Positions 59,501 through 64,000 of a stretch of 64,000 nt of DNA are shown here, in pieces. The notes beneath the pieces were generated by a model. The model was not told where the DNA came from. It did not search any database and saw only the letters and a program-made list of their open reading frames with translations. The stretch's first letter is position 1, and every line of letters begins with the position of its first letter. The translations under genes and the position numbers were made by a program. This DNA comes from Puccinellia tenuiflora (lineage: Eukaryota > Streptophyta > Magnoliopsida > Poales > Poaceae): positions 248,001-312,000 of the forward strand of contig QRDG01000818.1 in NCBI GenBank assembly GCA_012064385.1, given 5' to 3'.

Positions 59501-60830
59501 ATAATATTTTCTTTATAGGTATATATATACCTTCTCGCATGCAATGGAAAGTTGCCTTCTAAAGGTCTGCTATACATACAATGATAAATAAATATTTTAT
59601 AGCTAGAGGAACTTTGGGAATGTTTGATTGTATATGGTTGCTTATATGCAAATGGTTGCCTTGGTGGATGCGGAAGATTCACTCCCCTCTTGGGTGGTGG
59701 GGGCCTGGACCTTGATGAAACACATCAAACTTAATTGTCTTTGTGTTGATACATAGTATGAATTGTTTATACTTTCATGTTGATATGTACTGACATTGTA
59801 AGGTTGTGTTGAAAGTTTGGTGTAATATTATGTATGTATGTTTTGTCCTAAAAATTGTGTGTTAACCTTTCTTGAAATTATGTGTTATTGTATGTACTTT
59901 GGGCTGAATGAACACGAGTTGATGGGGTGATACGAGATATGTGACAAAATCTATGATAGATTAACAGTCCATGTAGGCAGCCACGACATCAATCCCATGG
60001 ATCCGAAAAGATAATGTGGCATTGAGTCTCTGAAGCAAGGAGGAAAAAACGAGCCACAATAGCATGACAACTGTATTTTTTTGTTATTTTCTCATGTTTC
60101 TATTTGTTATTTTTCATTTTTTCTGTTTCTTATCTCTTCCTTTCTTGTGTTCTTATCTTATCTTTTGAAATGTTCACGAGGTATAAAAATAATCGTACTT
60201 TGAAAATAAAAATATGTGAGAGAAAGAATTGTACATGGTAAAATCTAATTGTTTGCAAGGTTTTGAAAATGTGTTCATGTAGTTCAAAGGATTGTTTAGG
60301 AGATACAGAAAATGCTCATATGAGGGAAAAAGGTATTCACAAATTCCGATAATAACTGTTCACGAGATTAAAAAATGTTCGAGAGATTTGAAAAATATTT
60401 ATCTGAAAGAAAAATTGTTCAAAATAAAAATTATTTTTGGCGGGATTTTCAAAACACGTTCATACAGGTCAAAGGAAATTACGGGTTGAAAAAATCATGT
60501 AAGAGAAAAAATAATAACAACATAAGATAATAATTGTTCACGAGATTTAAAAAGTTCACATGTTACACAAAATAAAAATCAGATTATTTTGAAAAAATTA
60601 AAATATGAATACAAATGAGAAAGAAGTAAAATGTATATACAAAAAATAAAACAGGAAAAGCAAAAAAGTGAAGAAGGGAAAAATAGAAGAAAACATATAA
60701 TAAGAAAAATAAAGAGGAAAACCGAAAAAAGAAAACAGAGTTATATCTAGTCCGGTCATACGTCGGCTCTCTAATTGTTTTTTTTTTTTTGAGCAAAGGC
60801 TCTCTAATTGATGCTACGAGGTAAGTGTAC
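56533..60830. other. Intergenic DNA between CHX and MATH-BTB genes
   Basis: The first 200 bases are GC-rich with 'gcgcg' words, fitting the CHX promoter. The remainder is AT-rich. 58400-58770 looks like a decayed retrotransposon LTR ('tagctttatatagtcaacaactagg'). 60080-60760 contains repeated 'ttcacgagatt' words and long A- or T-rich tracts on both strands. No open frame with recognisable content was found. Confidence 0.5.
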
Positions 60831-60837
60831 ACTATGA

Positions 60838-61078
60838 AGGCCCAACAATGCTACGAAGGCCCATGAAGAAACTGTCAAATCTTCTCGAGGAAGCGTCGCC
60901 TCCTCTTCAACCTCGGTTCCTCCCAAATTCCCCGCTGTAGCAAAACCCTAGGACAGGTTTAGCAGCTGTCGCAGCGGCCGGTGATCAATATTCCCTTGAC
61001 GGAAAGTCAATTGATTAGCAGCAGCACGCGGTGATCAAGCTGCGTCGGAGGCTTTGCAGCTCACCTCTTCTCAGAGCC
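60838..61078 (+). promoter_or_regulatory. MATH-BTB promoter and leader: site II and telo-box
   Basis: Two AGGCCCA elements (60838 and 60857), known as site II/UP1 motifs bound by TCP factors, are followed by AAACCCTAG (60943), a telo-box. This combination is typical of plant genes expressed in dividing cells. The ATG at 61079 follows a CT-rich leader. Confidence 0.6.
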
Positions 61079-62146
61079 ATGCCGTCCGCTATCGCCGGCG
61101 GCGGCAAGCCGTCCGGGTCCGCCTCCGCCATCGTCGCCGCCTCGACGAGCGGGTACCACATCCTCAAGATCGACGGTTACTCTCGCACCAAGGGGACGCC
61201 CACTGGTCAGGCCCTTAAATCGAGCCAATTCACCGTCGGCGGCCATCGCTGGCGCATCTTTTATTACCCCAATGGCTATAAATCCGACTCAGCGAGTTAC
61301 ATATCCTTTTTCCTCCAGCTCGATGAAAATGTAACCGAGGATGTGAAGGTGCAGTTTAATATTGATTTCACAAAGCTGGTTCGGAAGGAACCGTCGTGGA
61401 CATCGATACCTGTAAGAAATTTTCTTACTGGTCAGCAGATGTGGGGATATTCAATGTTCGTCAAAAGGGAGGATTTTGAGAAGTCACAGCATCTGAAGGA
61501 TGATTCCTTCACGGTCAGGTGCGACGTTGTTGTCCTCCACGACATCTGCACCAAGGAGACCACAGCTACAAAGTTTATCTCTGTTCCCCCACCTGAACTG
61601 AACCAGCACCTCGGTGATCTCCTCAAGACTGAGAAGGGCGCCGATGTGGTCTTTGAGGTAGGTGGTGAGACGATTGCTGCACATCGGTGTGTTCTCGCGT
61701 CCCGGTCTCCAGTCTTCAGTGCCGAGCTCTTTGGTGTAATGAAGGAGGGCAACACAGCCAGTGTCATACACATTGATGACATGGAGGCGCAGGTGTTCAA
61801 GGCTTTGCTCTACTTTGCCTACACAGACTCGTTGATGGAGACAAAAAAGGAAGAGGAAGATGTCATGTGCCAGCATCTGCTCGTTGCGGCGGACAGGTAT
61901 AATATGCAGAGGCTAAAGCTGATTTGCGAGGAAAAATTATGCGAGTACATCGATGTTAGCACCGTTGCGACCATCCTGGCGCTTGCTGAACAACACCAAT
62001 GTGATGGGCTGAAGAAGGCATGCTTTGATTTTCTCAGCTCCCCAGCACGTCGGAGGGCTGTTGTGGCCACTGATGGTTTCCAGCATGTGTACAAGAGCTG
62101 CCCTTCACTTGTGATGGAGCTGATTTCCATGCCCTCACCACCTTAG
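61079..62146 (+). CDS. MATH-BTB protein (CUL3 substrate adaptor)
   Basis: An intronless 355-residue protein starts at the first ATG of the frame (MPSAIAGGGKPSG). Residues about 26-152 form a MATH (TRAF-like) domain (YHILKIDGYSRTKG; FTVGGHRWRIFYYPNG). Residues about 183-298 form a BTB/POZ domain (DVVFEVGGETIAAHRCVLAS; FKALLYFAYTDSL), followed by a short 3-box/BACK-like helix region to about 350. In this family the MATH domain holds the substrate and the BTB domain binds cullin 3, forming a ubiquitin ligase in nucleus and cytosol. Grasses have a large expanded MATH-BTB family. Length is normal for the family and the frame is clean. Some family members are pseudogenes, but nothing here suggests it. 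Confidence 0.96.
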   Translation: MPSAIAGGGKPSGSASAIVAASTSGYHILKIDGYSRTKGTPTGQALKSSQFTVGGHRWRIFYYPNGYKSDSASYISFFLQLDENVTEDVKVQFNIDFTKLVRKEPSWTSIPVRNFLTGQQMWGYSMFVKREDFEKSQHLKDDSFTVRCDVVVLHDICTKETTATKFISVPPPELNQHLGDLLKTEKGADVVFEVGGETIAAHRCVLASRSPVFSAELFGVMKEGNTASVIHIDDMEAQVFKALLYFAYTDSLMETKKEEEDVMCQHLLVAADRYNMQRLKLICEEKLCEYIDVSTVATILALAEQHQCDGLKKACFDFLSSPARRRAVVATDGFQHVYKSCPSLVMELISMPSPP

Positions 62147-64000
62147 CTGCTCAGTACTCTAGCAATGGTAGGTCATGGTTTCTAGTTTTTTAACATTAAA
62201 TAGTTCTCTTGTTTTAGCAATGAGTACTGGTTTCTAGACTTTGACTCATGTTATCAAGTAGTTCTTTTGATATATGTCTACGTATGTCCTTATTTTCTAA
62301 CTAAGCAGATAAGTGGTGGTATATCATTTTTTTGTTTGTAGTTCATTGAATTTCCGCATGTCTACAAAGTAGAGTAATCAGGAATGGCTTTGCTATCAGA
62401 TTGTATTGCTGATTAAACCTTCGGACCTGATACTTCTCTGCTTATTTTGTTTTCTGTGAATGTTTTCACGAGTAACAGTAGACACATGTGCTCTTCTTTC
62501 CCACGACATGTCAAAATTGTTCCATCTCTGTTTTGATGTTTGTTGACTTCGTTCCTATACTACTGTGCTTGTGCTTGTTATTCCAAGAAATAATATATTA
62601 TTTCGCGCGAGAAATAGATATAGTATATGCATACGGTGAGTATTACATGGCTTGATGTTAATTCGTGATCCTTCTCCGTATGCAGCAAGACCAAACAAAT
62701 GAAACAAATTTGGAAATGGGGAAAGAAGATAGGATCTTGATACCATCATCTTGATAGAATCTGTAGAATATCGTACACTGTCCTGAGCAGAGGATGTGGT
62801 GATTTTGGAGTAGGTTGCATCAGAACAATTCAGTTAGGTAATTGTCAAGGAAGCTTTTCGTCTAGTTTTAGGATTGTCGATTGTCGACAATTGTAATATT
62901 AAACATTGGAGAACCAAGATACGTGTTGAGATCATGAATTTTATTTGGTTCTCTACCTTTTTTTACGTTGTATTGTATAAAGAAAAATTTAGCTCCTCTC
63001 CTCCTACACTTGTTGCAACTTATTTGTGATCAAGGTTTTCCTTCGATTTGCCCAGAGGAAACTGAGTGTATTAAGGCCGATTTCAGCAGCAGGAAAGTGA
63101 GTGGGGTTCAGGGGTTGCTATTTCTTTCACTTGTCCGGTGTCCAAGGGTACACGGTTTAGTGGGCAATGTAGAAAATACGTAACAAGTACAGGTTGTGGA
63201 ATGAATGCTTGTAGCTACAGCATCTTCAAGCTTGAGCACTGATGCCGCGCCCCGGGCCGTGGCCCTGGTTGCCCGGGGCGTGGATCCGCCCCTGATCGTG
63301 CCAACTGCATTAAGTGCGTGTCCCGATTGCATCATGTCGACTTTATCTCAACCATATCACGTCAATTACATAATCTAAATTGCATCACATTCACTTTTAG
63401 ATGTGTTTACCACTTAAGAAACTAGTAACCGTTTACTATGAAGTCAGCGTCCATAATAACTGCCACGTGGAATTAGCTAGAGACTCCCCACAAACGGAGA
63501 GCGCGAAAAATAACCGGATAGGATCAGGATGCTTGGACGATGAAGAGTACGTCGAGAGTGTTGCACCACCTTCTGGTAAGAAATATTTCTTCGTTAGAAA
63601 ATATAAGACGTTCGATCCTTTTTGTAAATCGCATGTATCTAGACGTGTTTTAGCTACTGTATCATATCACTCATTTCAGTCTCTGTATGGTCTACATTAA
63701 AATATCCAAAACATTTTATATTTTAAAACAAATAGTGGATGGAAAGATGTTTCAATAGATTCAGCATAGATGTACAGGCAGTTAACAGATTCACGCAAAT
63801 TCCCTTATTAATCAGTTATCAACTCAACGCTTGGCTTTGGCTCTACCCATCGCCTGTTTCCCAGCTCTGTCGTCTCCGCAATATACCAATATCCCCTGCA
63901 TGCGGCCATGTACATCTGAACAAGGAAGCCGTCAACTTCAGTTCCTGTCAACGATGATCTACCGAAACCGCGTGTCAACCTGATCTCCGCCACTACGGTT
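62147..64000. other. 3' flank of MATH-BTB gene and intergenic DNA
   Basis: The first several hundred bases probably contain the 3' UTR. Further on, only short open frames without recognisable domains occur. At 63240-63295 a GC-rich stretch (gccccgggccgtgg...cggggcgtggatccgcccctg) ends like the inverse of a hAT terminus (CAGGGGCGGATCC), but no partner end was found. Confidence 0.5.

Noticed and set aside
63240..63295. hAT terminus
   Set aside because: One end resembles a CAGGGGCGGATCC terminus, but no partner end or 8-bp duplication was found, so it is not listed as an element.

Overview
The window is nuclear DNA of a grass, most likely a Triticeae species (wheat, Aegilops or barley group). 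The evidence is the dense nesting of large grass-type transposons (CACTA/En-Spm, Athila-like gypsy, copia, PIF/Harbinger, hAT, Helitron, Stowaway), intron-containing genes with GC-rich coding starts, and the absence of any bacterial gene organisation. The species call is inferred from repeat style only.

Layout. 1-9233: mixed repeat debris. It holds a Helitron-like 3' terminus (869), a 621-bp hAT element with a perfect 8-bp target duplication (1607-2227), and a deleted copia element (about 3319-7822). The copia gag is split by a 3.88-kb insertion with a 5-bp duplication (3739-7619), and a Stowaway MITE follows (8229-8321). 9234-22110: a degenerate CACTA element of about 12.9 kb (CACTA-1). It carries a broken TNP2 transposase, a broken TNPA/Ptta-like gene fused to a Ulp1-like domain, arrays of 'ttctgtggcgcat' subterminal repeats, and a nested solo gypsy LTR (20130-21559, 5-bp duplication). 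22312-31268: an Athila-like gypsy element on the minus strand, interrupted by a 4.0-kb non-autonomous Helitron (27207-31229). 31270-33325: a 166-bp tandem array between two copies of a 245-bp repeat; the single undetermined base (31269) lies exactly at its left edge. 33489-41876: a second, much fresher CACTA element (CACTA-2). It has a near-intact TNP2 gene and, in the position where accessory genes sit, two intron-containing genes: a DEDDy 3'-5' exonuclease and a two-domain B3-like protein, transcribed divergently from a 453-bp gap. I regard this gene pair as the most interesting part of the window. 42625-44689: two PIF/Harbinger-type elements. 45649-46029: a 381-bp foldback element. 46051-51566: a degraded copia element with both LTRs, containing a solo LTR (46377-48143). 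51662-53240: a PIF/Harbinger element with a broken ORF.

Host genes. Two ordinary plant genes lie at the right-hand end. One is a four-exon cation/H+ exchanger of the CHX family (56510-53702, minus; 853 residues in my model). The other is an intronless MATH-BTB adaptor (61079-62146, plus; 355 residues). They are unrelated in function and about 4.6 kb apart, separated by AT-rich intergenic DNA. No rRNA, complete tRNA, CRISPR or organellar insertion was seen.

Exon boundaries are read by eye from GT/AG sites and reading-frame continuity. Family assignments rest on recognised motifs, without database searches.
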